This document shows, piece by piece, positions 18,469-27,601 of a stretch of 64,000 nucleotides of DNA (its first letter is position 1; each line of letters opens with the position of its first letter). The stretch lies in assembly GCF_003363435.1 (NCBI RefSeq), contig NZ_QRCT01000028.1, positions 36,931-100,930 of the forward strand, read 5' to 3'. A model generated the notes under the pieces. That model had not been told where the DNA came from. It searched no databases and was given only the letters and a program-made list of their open reading frames with translations. This DNA comes from Anaerosacchariphilus polymeriproducens. GTDB taxonomy: Bacteria; Bacillota; Clostridia; Lachnospirales; Lachnospiraceae. A program made the translations under genes and the position numbers.

Positions 18469-19866
18469 ATGAAGAGAAAAAACTATGATGTTATTATTAT
18501 TGGTGCAGGCCCATCAGGTATATTTTGTGCATATGAACTAATCAGAAAAAAATCGGATATTAAAATTCTAATGTTGGAAAAGGGCAGAAGAATTGAAGAA
18601 CGTCAATGTCCGAAAAGAATTACACAAAAGTGTGTTGGATGTCAGCCATGTTCGATTACTACCGGATTTGCAGGAGCAGGGGCGTTTTCAGATGGAAAAT
18701 TGTCACTGTCACCGGATGTGGGAGGGAACTTACCTGATATTTTGGGATATGAAGAGTCATTAGAGCTGATTAATGTATCGGACCAAATATATTTGGATTT
18801 TGGTGCAGACGAAAAAGTATATGGTGTTGATAAACAGGATGAAATTCGTGAGATAAGACGAAAAGCAATTAATGCAAATCTGAAATTAATCGAGTGTCCT
18901 ATACGCCATCTTGGAACCGAAGAAGGCTATAAGATATATAGCAAACTTCAACAACATTTGTTAGATAAAGGTGTTGAGATTCAATTTAGGACTATGGTAA
19001 AGGAACTGTTATCTGAAGAGAATACAGTCAAAGGTGTTGTGACAGATAGTGACGAGACTTATTATGCAGACGAAATAGTAGCTGCAGTCGGTCGTGAAGG
19101 GGCGGATTGGTTCAGTCATATTTGTCAGGATAATAAAATTGAAACAAAAGTCGGAACGGTGGATATTGGAGTCCGTGTAGAAGTCAGAGATGAGATAATG
19201 GATTTTTTGAATAAAAATCTATATGAAGCCAAATTAGTATATCATACACCAACATTTGATGACAAAGTAAGGACTTTCTGCACCAATCCTTCCGGTGAAG
19301 TTGCAACAGAATATTATGAAAATGGTCTGGCGGTCGTAAATGGTCATGCATATAAGGCAGATGAATATAAAACAAATAACACGAACTTTGCATTATTAGT
19401 TTCAAAAAACTTCACCAAACCATTTCGAACACCAATTGAATATGGGAAACAAATTGCACAGTTAAGCAATATGTTATGTGACGGTAGGATTTTAGTTCAA
19501 ACCTTTGGTGATTTCCGTAGGGGAAGAAGAACAACGGAAGAAAGGTTATGTAGAAATAATTTGATCCCAACTTTAAAAGATGCGGTTCCTGGAGATCTTT
19601 CGCTGGTATTTCCTCATAGAATTATGGTGGATATTGAAGAGATGATTATGGCTCTTGATAAAGTAACGCCCGGAATTGCAAGTGATGAAACACTTTTATA
19701 TGGAGTAGAGGTGAAATTTTACTCTAATAAAGTTGTAATCAATAAAGATTTTGAAACAAGTATGAAAGGATTAAGAGCAATTGGGGATGGCGCATCTGTT
19801 ACAAGAGGTCTACAACAAGCTTCGGCTAATGGAATAAGTGTAGCAAGAAGTATTTTGGGAGAGTAA
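18469..19866 (+). CDS. FAD-dependent oxidoreductase (COG2509-type)
   Basis: A 465-residue flavoprotein of the uncharacterised FAD-dependent dehydrogenase group. The dinucleotide-binding motif VIIIGAGPSGIFCAYEL is at about residues 6-22. A characteristic Cys-rich stretch CPKRITQKCVGCQPC follows at about 46-60, and then TTGFAGAGAFSDGKL. The C-terminal GDGASVTRGLQQASANGISV is the second FAD-contacting motif. Members are often found with tRNA or redox genes, but substrate is unknown. The four Cys may bind metal or be redox active; this is inference. AGAAAGGAGCTG before the ATG is the ribosome-binding site. Confidence 0.9.
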   Translation: MKRKNYDVIIIGAGPSGIFCAYELIRKKSDIKILMLEKGRRIEERQCPKRITQKCVGCQPCSITTGFAGAGAFSDGKLSLSPDVGGNLPDILGYEESLELINVSDQIYLDFGADEKVYGVDKQDEIREIRRKAINANLKLIECPIRHLGTEEGYKIYSKLQQHLLDKGVEIQFRTMVKELLSEENTVKGVVTDSDETYYADEIVAAVGREGADWFSHICQDNKIETKVGTVDIGVRVEVRDEIMDFLNKNLYEAKLVYHTPTFDDKVRTFCTNPSGEVATEYYENGLAVVNGHAYKADEYKTNNTNFALLVSKNFTKPFRTPIEYGKQIAQLSNMLCDGRILVQTFGDFRRGRRTTEERLCRNNLIPTLKDAVPGDLSLVFPHRIMVDIEEMIMALDKVTPGIASDETLLYGVEVKFYSNKVVINKDFETSMKGLRAIGDGASVTRGLQQASANGISVARSILGE

Positions 19867-19880
19867 AAAGGAGTTAACAA

Positions 19881-20906
19881 ATGAGAAAAACAGGTAAGTA
19901 TTTTTTGCGATTACTTATTCTGGTTATGTTAATTATTATAGTAAGTTTAATTGGCTGCAGTATAGGGAAAACAAAATTTGTATTTACAACTGGATTGGGA
20001 AAAGATGATGTTTTTAAAATCGGTAATAAAGTATGTACTTACTCGGAAGCAATGGTTTTATTAACAAATGCCAAGAATCATTATGATTCCATGTTTGAAA
20101 CTGATTTATGGCATGAAGAGTTTAAAGGCCGTACATTAGAAGATTATGTAAAGGAAGAAACGATTAACAAATTATCTCGGATTAAATGTATGGACTTGCT
20201 GGCGGAAAAAAAGAAAATAAGTTTGGACCAGACAGAGCTTAAAAGAGCAGAAAAAGCAGCGGAATTTTATTATAAATCTTTACAGAAAGAAGAAATTGCT
20301 TACATGAATGTTAATGAGAAGACATTGGTCGATTTATATAAGCAATATGCATTAGCAGTAAAAGCGTATAATAAAATAACAGAAGACGTTCAACAAGAGG
20401 TCAGTGATGATGAAGCTCGTATTGTTACGGTTCAGCAGGTTTTTGTAAAAGCTACGGATAAGAATAAAGAAACAGCCAGATCGGAAGCAGAGAATATTTT
20501 AGAAAGAGCTAAAAGTGGAGAAGATTTCAATGTGCTGATGGATTTGAATCCAAAGGGGATACAGGGGAACCTTACTTTTGGCAGAGGTGACATGCCTGAT
20601 ACATATGTAAAAGAAGCTTTTGAATTGGAAGATGGACAGATTAGTGATGTAATCGAAACAGAAGATGGTTATTTTGTGATCAAATGCGTTTGTCATTTAG
20701 AGAGGACTCTTACAGATGCCAATAAGGCAAAGATTTCTAAGGAACGGAAAGAAACAGCTTTCCATGAAGAATATGATAATTTCATCAAAGAACTGTCTAC
20801 AGAATTTAACAATAAATTATGGGATAAGGTGACATTAGTGAAAGATGCTAAAATTGTAACTACAAGTTTTTTTGATGTATATAATGAGTATTATAATAAT
20901 AACTGA
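19881..20906 (+). CDS. PrsA-like peptidylprolyl isomerase lipoprotein
   Basis: A 341-residue secreted lipoprotein. The lipobox SLIGC places the modified Cys near residue 27. An N-terminal helical chaperone region with CTYSEAMVLLTNAKNHYDSM follows. A parvulin (PpiC/rotamase) domain spans about 180-275, recognised by VQQVFVKATDK, AENILERAKSGEDFNVLMD, LTFGRGDMPDTYVKEAFELE and VIETEDGYFVIKC. It would assist folding of exported proteins at the outer face of the membrane. It starts 14 bp after the FAD gene and is followed 11 bp later by a polysaccharide deacetylase, so an envelope role is likely. Confidence 0.9.
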   Translation: MRKTGKYFLRLLILVMLIIIVSLIGCSIGKTKFVFTTGLGKDDVFKIGNKVCTYSEAMVLLTNAKNHYDSMFETDLWHEEFKGRTLEDYVKEETINKLSRIKCMDLLAEKKKISLDQTELKRAEKAAEFYYKSLQKEEIAYMNVNEKTLVDLYKQYALAVKAYNKITEDVQQEVSDDEARIVTVQQVFVKATDKNKETARSEAENILERAKSGEDFNVLMDLNPKGIQGNLTFGRGDMPDTYVKEAFELEDGQISDVIETEDGYFVIKCVCHLERTLTDANKAKISKERKETAFHEEYDNFIKELSTEFNNKLWDKVTLVKDAKIVTTSFFDVYNEYYNNN

Positions 20907-20917
20907 GGAGGATTAAA

Positions 20918-22336
20918 ATGTTGAATGATTCAAGAAACCAAAGAAGAAAAAATAGAAACAAACAGTTAATAAAATCTATAGCTATGATATGTGTATTAGG
21001 AATTGTTATTATAGCAGGTCTGGTAGGAATTGGTTATGGACTTTATAAAGGCGTTAAAAAGAATGAATCTTATCAAACGCGAGAAAATGCTATGAAAGAA
21101 GATTCTAATAAAAAAGGTGCGAAAGAAAAAGAGATCACTCCTGAACAAAAGGAAGAACTAGAAAAACAGAAGCGTGAGGAGTTACTTGCTCAAGCGAATA
21201 AAACAGCAGCAGGTTACGATTATGATAAAGCGATTGAAATGATCAAAGGATATGCAGATTATAGTAAATATGCAGAATTAACTGCAGCAATATCAAGTTA
21301 TGAAGAAACGAAGAAAACGATGGTGAAATATGATGCAGTAGATACCATAACACATATTTTCTTTCATTCTTTGATCGTAGATACGAAAAAAGCATTTGAT
21401 GGTGATGATAAAGAAAAAGGTTATAATCAGGTCATGACTACAGTAGATGAATTTAATAAAATTTTGCAGCAAATGTATGATAAAGGATATGTTTTAGTAA
21501 GTATTCATGATATGGCTGTGAAAAAAGCGAATGGGGAAGGAAAAGAAGTATTTACTCCTGGTGAAATTTATCTGCCGGAAGGGAAAAAACCTTTTGTTTT
21601 GTCACAGGATGACGTATGTTATTATGAATATATGGAAGGAGATGGATTTGCCTCTAAAATTATTATTGATAAGAATGGCCGTCCAACCTGTGAATACATA
21701 AAAGATGATGGAACTGTAGTAACAGGTGATTATGATTTGGTACCGATAATTGAGAGTTTTATTGAGAAACACCCTGATTTTTCATATCGTGGTGCAAGAG
21801 GAATTCTTGCAGTAACAGGTTATAATGGTGTATTTGGTTATCGTACTGACCCGGATTATGCATCCAATCCTACGTATCAAAAAGACTGTGAAGATGCCAA
21901 AAAAGTAGCCCAAGGTTTGAAAGATGCCGGTTGGGAAATTGCTAGCCATAGCTATGGACATAGAAGTTATCAGGCGATAGATATGGATAAATTCAAAAAG
22001 GATGTTGATAAATGGGAAGATACGGTTCAACCTATAGTAGGAGACACAGATATTTTGATTTATCCTTTTGGAGCAGATGTCGGATCTTGGAAAGGTTATG
22101 AAGGAGAACGTTACGAATATTTGAAAAATGCCGGTTTTAATTACTTCTGTAACGTAGATTCTTCTAAATACTGGGTACAAATTAAAGATGATTATGTAAG
22201 ACAAGGGCGTAGAAATATAGATGGTGTACGGATGTATTACGATATGATTGATGATTCTATTGATCAATTATCTGATATCATTGATGTGAAATCAGTCTTT
22301 GATCCAGCAAGACCAACACCTGTAGATAAAATGTAG
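20918..22336 (+). CDS. Membrane-anchored polysaccharide deacetylase (NodB domain)
   Basis: A 472-residue protein with a short basic cytoplasmic start, one transmembrane helix at about 20-42 and a charged linker rich in Lys/Glu to about 95. A NodB-type deacetylase domain follows: SQDDVCYYEYM corresponds to the motif with the catalytic Asp pair, and EIASHSYGHRSY provides the metal-binding H-S-x-x-H. The C-terminal part has LIYPFGADVG. It probably acts on peptidoglycan or another wall glycan outside the cell. Domain spacing is longer than in minimal NodB enzymes, so substrate is uncertain. Gene order with the PrsA-like foldase suggests a surface-maintenance operon. A clear terminator follows. 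Confidence 0.9.
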   Translation: MLNDSRNQRRKNRNKQLIKSIAMICVLGIVIIAGLVGIGYGLYKGVKKNESYQTRENAMKEDSNKKGAKEKEITPEQKEELEKQKREELLAQANKTAAGYDYDKAIEMIKGYADYSKYAELTAAISSYEETKKTMVKYDAVDTITHIFFHSLIVDTKKAFDGDDKEKGYNQVMTTVDEFNKILQQMYDKGYVLVSIHDMAVKKANGEGKEVFTPGEIYLPEGKKPFVLSQDDVCYYEYMEGDGFASKIIIDKNGRPTCEYIKDDGTVVTGDYDLVPIIESFIEKHPDFSYRGARGILAVTGYNGVFGYRTDPDYASNPTYQKDCEDAKKVAQGLKDAGWEIASHSYGHRSYQAIDMDKFKKDVDKWEDTVQPIVGDTDILIYPFGADVGSWKGYEGERYEYLKNAGFNYFCNVDSSKYWVQIKDDYVRQGRRNIDGVRMYYDMIDDSIDQLSDIIDVKSVFDPARPTPVDKM

Positions 22337-22360
22337 ATGCTTAATATAAGAATTCATATA

Positions 22361-22394
22361 CAGTTAGAGATGAAAATTCTCTAACTGTTTTTTT
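22361..22394 (+). terminator. Intrinsic terminator of the addBA-deacetylase run
   Basis: CAGTTAGAGA / TCTCTAACTG, ten perfect base pairs with a seven-base loop, followed by seven T. Confidence 0.92.
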
Positions 22395-22470
22395 GTGTAA
22401 ATATTAAAGAAATAGATAAATATTTTCTTTAAAGAGTGGAATACTATGAAATGAAAGTGAGGGAATTATT

Positions 22471-22653
22471 ATGAGTAAAACTAAGATAAGATTATATTTA
22501 TTTACATTAGTTATTGCTGCGGTCATGATTGGAGCCGTCTATTATATGAATTATTTAAATAAAGATAAAAAAATAACAGAAGGAACTTTGGTAGAAAACT
22601 GTATGGAGGAGAAAAGTGGCTGGAGAAATATTATATATCAAGATCGAACGTAG
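22471..22653 (+). CDS. Short single-pass membrane protein before spoVAA
   Basis: A 60-residue frame: basic start, one transmembrane helix at about 8-27 (YLFTLVIAAVMIGAVYYMNY), then a short charged tail. It overlaps the spoVAA start by 38 bases in another frame. A weak GAGGGA lies nine bases before the ATG. Position and overlap suggest a leader gene of the spoVA operon; I know no family for it, and it may be a poorly conserved reading frame. Confidence 0.5.
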   Translation: MSKTKIRLYLFTLVIAAVMIGAVYYMNYLNKDKKITEGTLVENCMEEKSGWRNIIYQDRT

Positions 22654-23245
22654 AGTAAGAGTAGAATCTAAAGAAGTAAACCTAGGTGATATTGCATCAT
22701 TAGAATGCAAAAATAAAAATATTTTAAATCGCTTAAAAACATTAAAAGTGCTGCAGCTGGATACGAATAAAACAAGACAAGAAGTAGTATCTATCATGAA
22801 AGTTATTTCTTTAATCCATAAAGTAGTTCCTGATCTTCAAGTAGAGAATCAGGGAGAGAAAGATTTTATTCTTTATTACGGAGAACAAAATCAAAAAAAT
22901 GAGATTAAGAAGTGGTTAAAAACGATTTTTATTACTTTGATTGTTTTCTTTGGCGCTATGTTTACTATTATGACATTTCATAATGATGTTAATTTAACTG
23001 GTGTATTCAAAAACATTTATTTTTTGGTAATGAATAAAAAGCCAGATGGTTTTTCTGTTTTAGAAATTAGCTATTCGATTGGTTTAGCAGTTGGAATTAT
23101 TGTATTTTTTAACCATTTGGGTGGTAAATTTCTGACAAGTGATCCGACTCCTATGCAAGTAGAAATGAAAACTTATGAAGAAGAAGTAGACAAAACAATT
23201 ATAGAAGAAAAAAATAGAAAAGGAATTGATATCGATGTGGATTAA
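22616..23245 (+). CDS. spoVAA: Stage V sporulation protein AA
   Basis: A 209-residue protein matching SpoVAA. The soluble N-terminal ~95 residues (ILYIKIERRVRVESKEVNLG, then LKVLQLDTNKTRQEVVSIMK) precede two transmembrane helices at about 100-122 and 155-176. The operon encodes the spore inner-membrane channel for dipicolinic acid. A GTG start at 22616 is chosen because GGAGGA lies six bases before it and no in-frame ATG gives the conserved N-terminus. The stop overlaps the spoVAB start region. Confidence 0.9.
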   Translation: MAGEILYIKIERRVRVESKEVNLGDIASLECKNKNILNRLKTLKVLQLDTNKTRQEVVSIMKVISLIHKVVPDLQVENQGEKDFILYYGEQNQKNEIKKWLKTIFITLIVFFGAMFTIMTFHNDVNLTGVFKNIYFLVMNKKPDGFSVLEISYSIGLAVGIIVFFNHLGGKFLTSDPTPMQVEMKTYEEEVDKTIIEEKNRKGIDIDVD

Positions 23246-23666
23246 GCAGATATTTTTATGCTTTTTGGGATTGGCTTATGGTGGTGTTATTTCAGGAGCT
23301 GTATTTGCATTTGTTGTATCAATTGGTGTGATACAGCGTTTGGTCCAAAAAACAAAAACAGCTGGAAATGTTCTTCTTTATGAAGATGCCATTTTATTAG
23401 GAGGAGTTATCGGTACCATTATCTCTATATTCCAAGTTCCGTTACATCAATATTTATTTGGTGTAGGGTGGATATTACTATTGCTTTTCGGTTTATTTTC
23501 AGGAATTTATGTTGGGTGTTTAGCGATATCTCTTGTAGAGGTAATCAATACGATACCAATCATTACACGACGTATTAAAATGAAACATGGTATCAGATGG
23601 ATGTTACTAGGTATTGCTTTAGGAAAAATGATAGGTTCTTTGATTTATTTTTATAAAGGATGGTAA
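23235..23666 (+). CDS. spoVAB: Stage V sporulation protein AB
   Basis: A 143-residue, very hydrophobic protein with about four transmembrane helices, with the SpoVAB pattern: LGLAYGGVISGAVFAFVVSI at the start, a LLGGVIGTIISIFQVPLHQY middle, and IPIITRRIKMKHGIRWMLLG near the end. The ATG at 23235 is preferred to a TTG nine bases earlier, because AAAAGGA lies too close to the TTG. The gene overlaps the end of spoVAA by 11 bases. Part of the dipicolinate transport operon; detailed role unknown even in model organisms. Confidence 0.88.
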   Translation: MWIKQIFLCFLGLAYGGVISGAVFAFVVSIGVIQRLVQKTKTAGNVLLYEDAILLGGVIGTIISIFQVPLHQYLFGVGWILLLLFGLFSGIYVGCLAISLVEVINTIPIITRRIKMKHGIRWMLLGIALGKMIGSLIYFYKGW

Positions 23667-23698
23667 AACAAAAAATTAAAAAGAAAGAAGGAATATCT

Positions 23699-24169
23699 AT
23701 GGATGAAGCTACGAAAAATCAACAAAAAAAATACAACGAGTATGTCAAAGCGGTAACACCGACACATAGTTTATTTAGAAATATGTTACAAGCTTTTTTG
23801 GTAGGCGGACTAATTTGTGCAGCAGGTCAGGGGATTTTGAATTATTGTCAGAGCCTAGGACTTAATAAAGATATAGCAGGTGGTTGGACAAGTTTAATTC
23901 TGATTTTATGTAGTGTCTTACTTACAGGGTTTAATTTGTATCCGAGCATTGCCAAATTTGCAGGAGCTGGTGCTTTAGTTCCAATAACAGGTTTTGCCAA
24001 CTCAATAGCAGCACCTGCGATTGAATTTAAAAAAGAAGGTCAGGTATTTGGTATTGGAAGTAAAATTTTTACGATTGCCGGACCGGTCATTCTATTTGGT
24101 ATTTTTACTTCATGGATAGTGGGGCTTATTTATTTTTTATTAGGTATTGCAGGAGCCGTCAGTCTTTAA
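23699..24169 (+). CDS. spoVAC: Stage V sporulation protein AC
   Basis: A 156-residue membrane protein with about five hydrophobic segments. Typical SpoVAC sequence: YVKAVTPTHSLFRNMLQAFL, GGLICAAGQGI, LLTGFNLYPSIAKFAGAGAL and VPITGFANSIAAPAIEFKKE. In Bacillus, SpoVAC acts as a mechanosensitive channel for dipicolinate release during germination. An upstream in-frame ATG at 23660 would add 13 basic residues overlapping spoVAB; the ATG at 23699 is chosen because GAAGGAA lies seven bases before it and the length then fits the family. Confidence 0.93.
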   Translation: MDEATKNQQKKYNEYVKAVTPTHSLFRNMLQAFLVGGLICAAGQGILNYCQSLGLNKDIAGGWTSLILILCSVLLTGFNLYPSIAKFAGAGALVPITGFANSIAAPAIEFKKEGQVFGIGSKIFTIAGPVILFGIFTSWIVGLIYFLLGIAGAVSL

Positions 24170-24215
24170 ACTTGAATAAATCTAATGGTAAAATAGTAGA
24201 AAAGGAGATAAAAGT

Positions 24216-25226
24216 ATGTCACAAACGAAAGGTCAAAGCAGTATTCAATTTGCAGAGGCTCCTTATATAATTGAATCATCATCGATTGTAGGGCAAAAGG
24301 AAGGAGAAGGGCCGCTTGGGAAATTGTTCGACTCTGTAGAGCAAGATCCTATGTTACAAAAGAAAACATGGGAAGAAGCTGAAAGTGAACTACAAAGAAA
24401 GGCAGTACAGAAAGCAATAGATAAATCAAATTTGACGCAGCAGGATCTAAGATATTTGTTTGCAGGAGACCTGTTGGGTCAGTCAATCGCATCATCGTTT
24501 GGTCTTATGCAATTTCAGATTCCTTTATTTGGTCTATATGGAGCGTGTTCGACGGCAGGAGAATCCCTATGTGTTGCAGCCATGACAGTAGCGGCAGGAT
24601 ATGCGGATAATGCAGTTGCAGTTACTTCCAGTCATTTTGCAAGTGCTGAAAAGCAATTCCGTTACCCGTTAGAATATGCAAATCAAAGACCGTTGTCAGC
24701 AAACTGGACAGTAACCGGAAGTGGTGCCTTTATTTTGGGAACGAAAAGGAGTAAAGCAAGAATTACAGGAATAACTCCCGGTAAAATCGTAGATTATGGT
24801 ATAAAAGATTCTTTTAATATGGGCGCAGCAATGGCTCCGGCCGCTTGTGATACGATCTATCAGAATTTTATGGATTTTAATCGTTCAGACAAAGATTATG
24901 ATAAAATAATTACAGGTGATTTAGGACTGATAGGAAGCAAGATATTAATTGATCTGTTGAAGGAAAAAGGCTTTGATATTAGTCAGATTCATATGGACTG
25001 CGGTGTGGAAATATATGATGGGGATAATCAAGATACTCATGCAGGTGGCAGTGGATGTGGCTGTTCGGCAGTTACATTATCAGCTTATATATTACCTAAA
25101 ATTCATAAGGGTGAGTGGAAAAAAATTCTTTTCCTTCCTACCGGAGCTTTATTATCAACCGTTAGTTTCAACGAAGGGCAAAGTGTTCCGGGTATTGCAC
25201 ATGGAGTCGTAATTGAACATTGCTAA
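24216..25226 (+). CDS. spoVAD: Stage V sporulation protein AD
   Basis: A 336-residue soluble protein with the thiolase-like fold of SpoVAD, which binds dipicolinic acid. Visible signatures are AGDLLGQSIASSFGLMQFQI, LYGACSTAGESLCVAAMTVA at the position of the thiolase nucleophile region, HFASAEKQFRYPLEYANQRP, and GDNQDTHAGGSGCGCSAVTL. AAAAGGAG is placed eight bases before the ATG. It is 46 bp after spoVAC. SpoVAE, normally the next gene, is absent: only 105 bp separate this stop from pyrC. Confidence 0.96.
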   Translation: MSQTKGQSSIQFAEAPYIIESSSIVGQKEGEGPLGKLFDSVEQDPMLQKKTWEEAESELQRKAVQKAIDKSNLTQQDLRYLFAGDLLGQSIASSFGLMQFQIPLFGLYGACSTAGESLCVAAMTVAAGYADNAVAVTSSHFASAEKQFRYPLEYANQRPLSANWTVTGSGAFILGTKRSKARITGITPGKIVDYGIKDSFNMGAAMAPAACDTIYQNFMDFNRSDKDYDKIITGDLGLIGSKILIDLLKEKGFDISQIHMDCGVEIYDGDNQDTHAGGSGCGCSAVTLSAYILPKIHKGEWKKILFLPTGALLSTVSFNEGQSVPGIAHGVVIEHC

Positions 25227-25254
25227 ATATTTGGAAACAATTTTATAGTATTGG

Positions 25255-25283
25255 TTGATAGCCTACTTTTTGTATGGTAAAAT
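25255..25283 (+). promoter_or_regulatory. pyr operon promoter
   Basis: TTGATA (25255-25260), 17-bp spacer, TAAAAT (25278-25283), about 49 bp before the pyrC ATG. The short leader leaves no room for a PyrR-type attenuator. Confidence 0.6.
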
Positions 25284-25331
25284 AAGTAAGAACTATAAAA
25301 TATCATAGCAGACAGGTTGAAAGGAATAAAA

Positions 25332-26606
25332 ATGAAATTATTAATAAAAAATGGCAGAGTAATTGATCCGGCATCAGGAAAAGATGGTCAGTATGATGTT
25401 CTCGTTGTAGATGGAACTATAAAAAAGGTTGCAAAAACAATTGAGGAAGAGGCTGATAATGTTCTTGATGCTAAGGATTGTTTTGTCATGCCCGGACTTA
25501 TTGATTTACATGTACATTTAAGAGAACCGGGATTCGAATATAAAGAAACGATTGAAACAGGATGTAGAGCAGCAGCAAGTGGTGGGTTCACTACAATTGT
25601 TGCTATGCCAAATACAAAACCTGTAGCAGATTCGAAAGAAATCATTCAATTGGTTCAGCAAAAAGCAGAATCCTGTTCAAAAGTCAATGTTTTACAGGCG
25701 GGAGCCATTACAAAGGGACAATTGGGACAAGAGTTGGCAGACATAGAAGGAATGGTATCAATAGGCTGCCCTGCAATCAGTGAAGATGGAAAAAGTGTAA
25801 GGAACGCCCATTTATATAAGCAGGCTATGGAAATTGCAGCAAAGAAAAACATTCCCGTTCTTGCTCATTGTGAAGATATAGATCTGGTGAACAGCGGCGT
25901 GGTAAATCAAGATGATAGAATGAAAGAACTGAATCTACCCGGGATTAGTAATTGTGTAGAAGATGTCATAATAGCCAGGGATATTTTATTAGCAAAAGAA
26001 ACAGGCACAAAGCTGCATTTGTGTCACTGTTCTACAAAAGACAGCGTTCAATTGGTAAAAATGGCGAAAGAAGAAGGCCTGTCAGTTACTGCAGAAGTTT
26101 GTCCTCATCATTTTACATTAACTACAGATGATTTGGATCCTCAAAATTCCAATTTTAAAATGAACCCGCCTCTTCGTACCAAAGAGGATGTTGAGGCATT
26201 AAAGTTAGGATTGAAGAATAATATTATGGATGTGATTTCTACGGACCATGCACCTCATGGTGAAGAGGAAAAGAAAGCAGGTATGTTAAAAGCACCATTT
26301 GGAATAGTAGGGCTTGAGACAGCTGTACCATTAACGATAACAGAATTAGTGGAAACAGGCTATTTAACCCCTATGCAGATGGCAGAAAAATTGAGTTATA
26401 ATCCTGCAAAAGTGTTAGGAATAGACAAAGGTACACTCTTAGAAGGGAAAACTGCTGATATTGTTATAATAAATCCAAACGAAGAATATTCCATTGATAC
26501 AGCACAATTTGAATCCAAGGGAAAGAATACACCTTTCCATGGAAGAAGAGTAAAAGGAAAAGTATGTGCGACAATTGCAGATGGGACTATTATATACAAA
26601 AGATAG
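25332..26606 (+). CDS. pyrC: Dihydroorotase
   Basis: A 424-residue class I dihydroorotase, interconverting carbamoyl aspartate and dihydroorotate in pyrimidine synthesis. The metal-binding DLHVHLREPGFEYKETIETG is at about residues 57-76. HCED and HLCHCS supply further His ligands, and STDHAPHGEEEK provides the catalytic Asp. An upstream TTG at 25317 is in frame, but AAAGGA lies eight bases before the ATG at 25332, so the ATG is chosen. First gene of pyrC-pyrF-pyrK-pyrD-pyrE; no pyrB/pyrI or carbamoyl-phosphate synthase genes are in the window. Confidence 0.96.
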   Translation: MKLLIKNGRVIDPASGKDGQYDVLVVDGTIKKVAKTIEEEADNVLDAKDCFVMPGLIDLHVHLREPGFEYKETIETGCRAAASGGFTTIVAMPNTKPVADSKEIIQLVQQKAESCSKVNVLQAGAITKGQLGQELADIEGMVSIGCPAISEDGKSVRNAHLYKQAMEIAAKKNIPVLAHCEDIDLVNSGVVNQDDRMKELNLPGISNCVEDVIIARDILLAKETGTKLHLCHCSTKDSVQLVKMAKEEGLSVTAEVCPHHFTLTTDDLDPQNSNFKMNPPLRTKEDVEALKLGLKNNIMDVISTDHAPHGEEEKKAGMLKAPFGIVGLETAVPLTITELVETGYLTPMQMAEKLSYNPAKVLGIDKGTLLEGKTADIVIINPNEEYSIDTAQFESKGKNTPFHGRRVKGKVCATIADGTIIYKR

Positions 26607-26629
26607 AGAAACAAGGAGAGGTCAGGACA

Positions 26630-27556
26630 ATGATTAATAAATTGATTAATAAGATTAAAAAAACAAATGCACCAATTGTAGTAGGTTTAGATCCGATGTT
26701 AAGTTATGTACCGGAACATATTCAAAGAAAATCTTTTCAAGAGTATGGGGAAACATTGGAAGGCGCTGCAGATGCCATTTGGCAATTTAATAAAGAGATA
26801 ATTGATAAAATATATGACTTGATTCCGGCGGTTAAACCTCAAATTGCAATGTATGAGCAATTTGGAATTGAGGGTCTGAAAGCTTATCAAAAGACTGTGA
26901 ATTATTGTAAAGAGAAAGATTTAATTGTAATAGGTGATATCAAACGAGGTGATATAGGTTCGACTTCTGAAGCATATGCAATTGGACATTTAGGAAAAGT
27001 GCAGATTGGTTCGAAGAAAATTTCAGCTTTTAATGAAGATTTTGTAACAGTAAATCCTTATTTGGGAACAGATGGAATAAAACCGTTTGTAGATGTATGT
27101 AAAGAAGAGAAAAAAGGTCTATTTATTTTGGTTAAAACATCCAATCCATCCAGCGGAGAGTTTCAAGACAGATTAGTAGACGGACGACCTTTATATGAAT
27201 ATGTAGGTGAGAAAGTTGCCAAATGGGGAGAAGGGCATATGGGAGATTCTTACAGTTACATTGGAGCAGTCGTAGGGGCTACGTATCCTGAAATCGGAAA
27301 AGAATTAAGAAAAATTATGCCAAAAGCATTTATTCTTGTGCCGGGTTATGGTGCACAAGGAGGAAAAGGGGCTGATTTAGTTCATTATTTTGACGATAAT
27401 GGATTGGGAGCAATCGTAAATTCCAGCAGGGGAATCATAGCAGCCTATAAACAGGAAACTTATAGTCATTTTGGTGCAGAAAATTTTGCTGACGCTTCTC
27501 GTCAGGCAGTTATTCATATGATAAAAGATATCAGTAATGCTTTGGATAGATGTTAA
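26630..27556 (+). CDS. pyrF: Orotidine 5'-phosphate decarboxylase (type 2)
   Basis: A 308-residue decarboxylase making UMP. It belongs to the longer type 2 subfamily: PIVVGLDPMLSYVPEHIQ at the start, VIGDIKRGDIGSTSEAYA with the catalytic Asp-Lys-Asp region, VNPYLGTDGIKPFVDVC, and LVPGYGAQGGKGADL near the end. A longer frame opens at 26564 inside pyrC; the ATG at 26630 is chosen since ACAAGGAGAGG lies upstream and the conserved N-terminus begins there. Confidence 0.96.
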   Translation: MINKLINKIKKTNAPIVVGLDPMLSYVPEHIQRKSFQEYGETLEGAADAIWQFNKEIIDKIYDLIPAVKPQIAMYEQFGIEGLKAYQKTVNYCKEKDLIVIGDIKRGDIGSTSEAYAIGHLGKVQIGSKKISAFNEDFVTVNPYLGTDGIKPFVDVCKEEKKGLFILVKTSNPSSGEFQDRLVDGRPLYEYVGEKVAKWGEGHMGDSYSYIGAVVGATYPEIGKELRKIMPKAFILVPGYGAQGGKGADLVHYFDDNGLGAIVNSSRGIIAAYKQETYSHFGAENFADASRQAVIHMIKDISNALDRC

Positions 27557-27601
27557 TGGAATGAATTTTAAAATATTATTTCAGGAAATAGGAGAAAAGG
27601 T

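Noticed and set aside
25284..25331. PyrR-type attenuator before pyrC
   Set aside because: The leader is under 50 bp and has no terminator/antiterminator pair.
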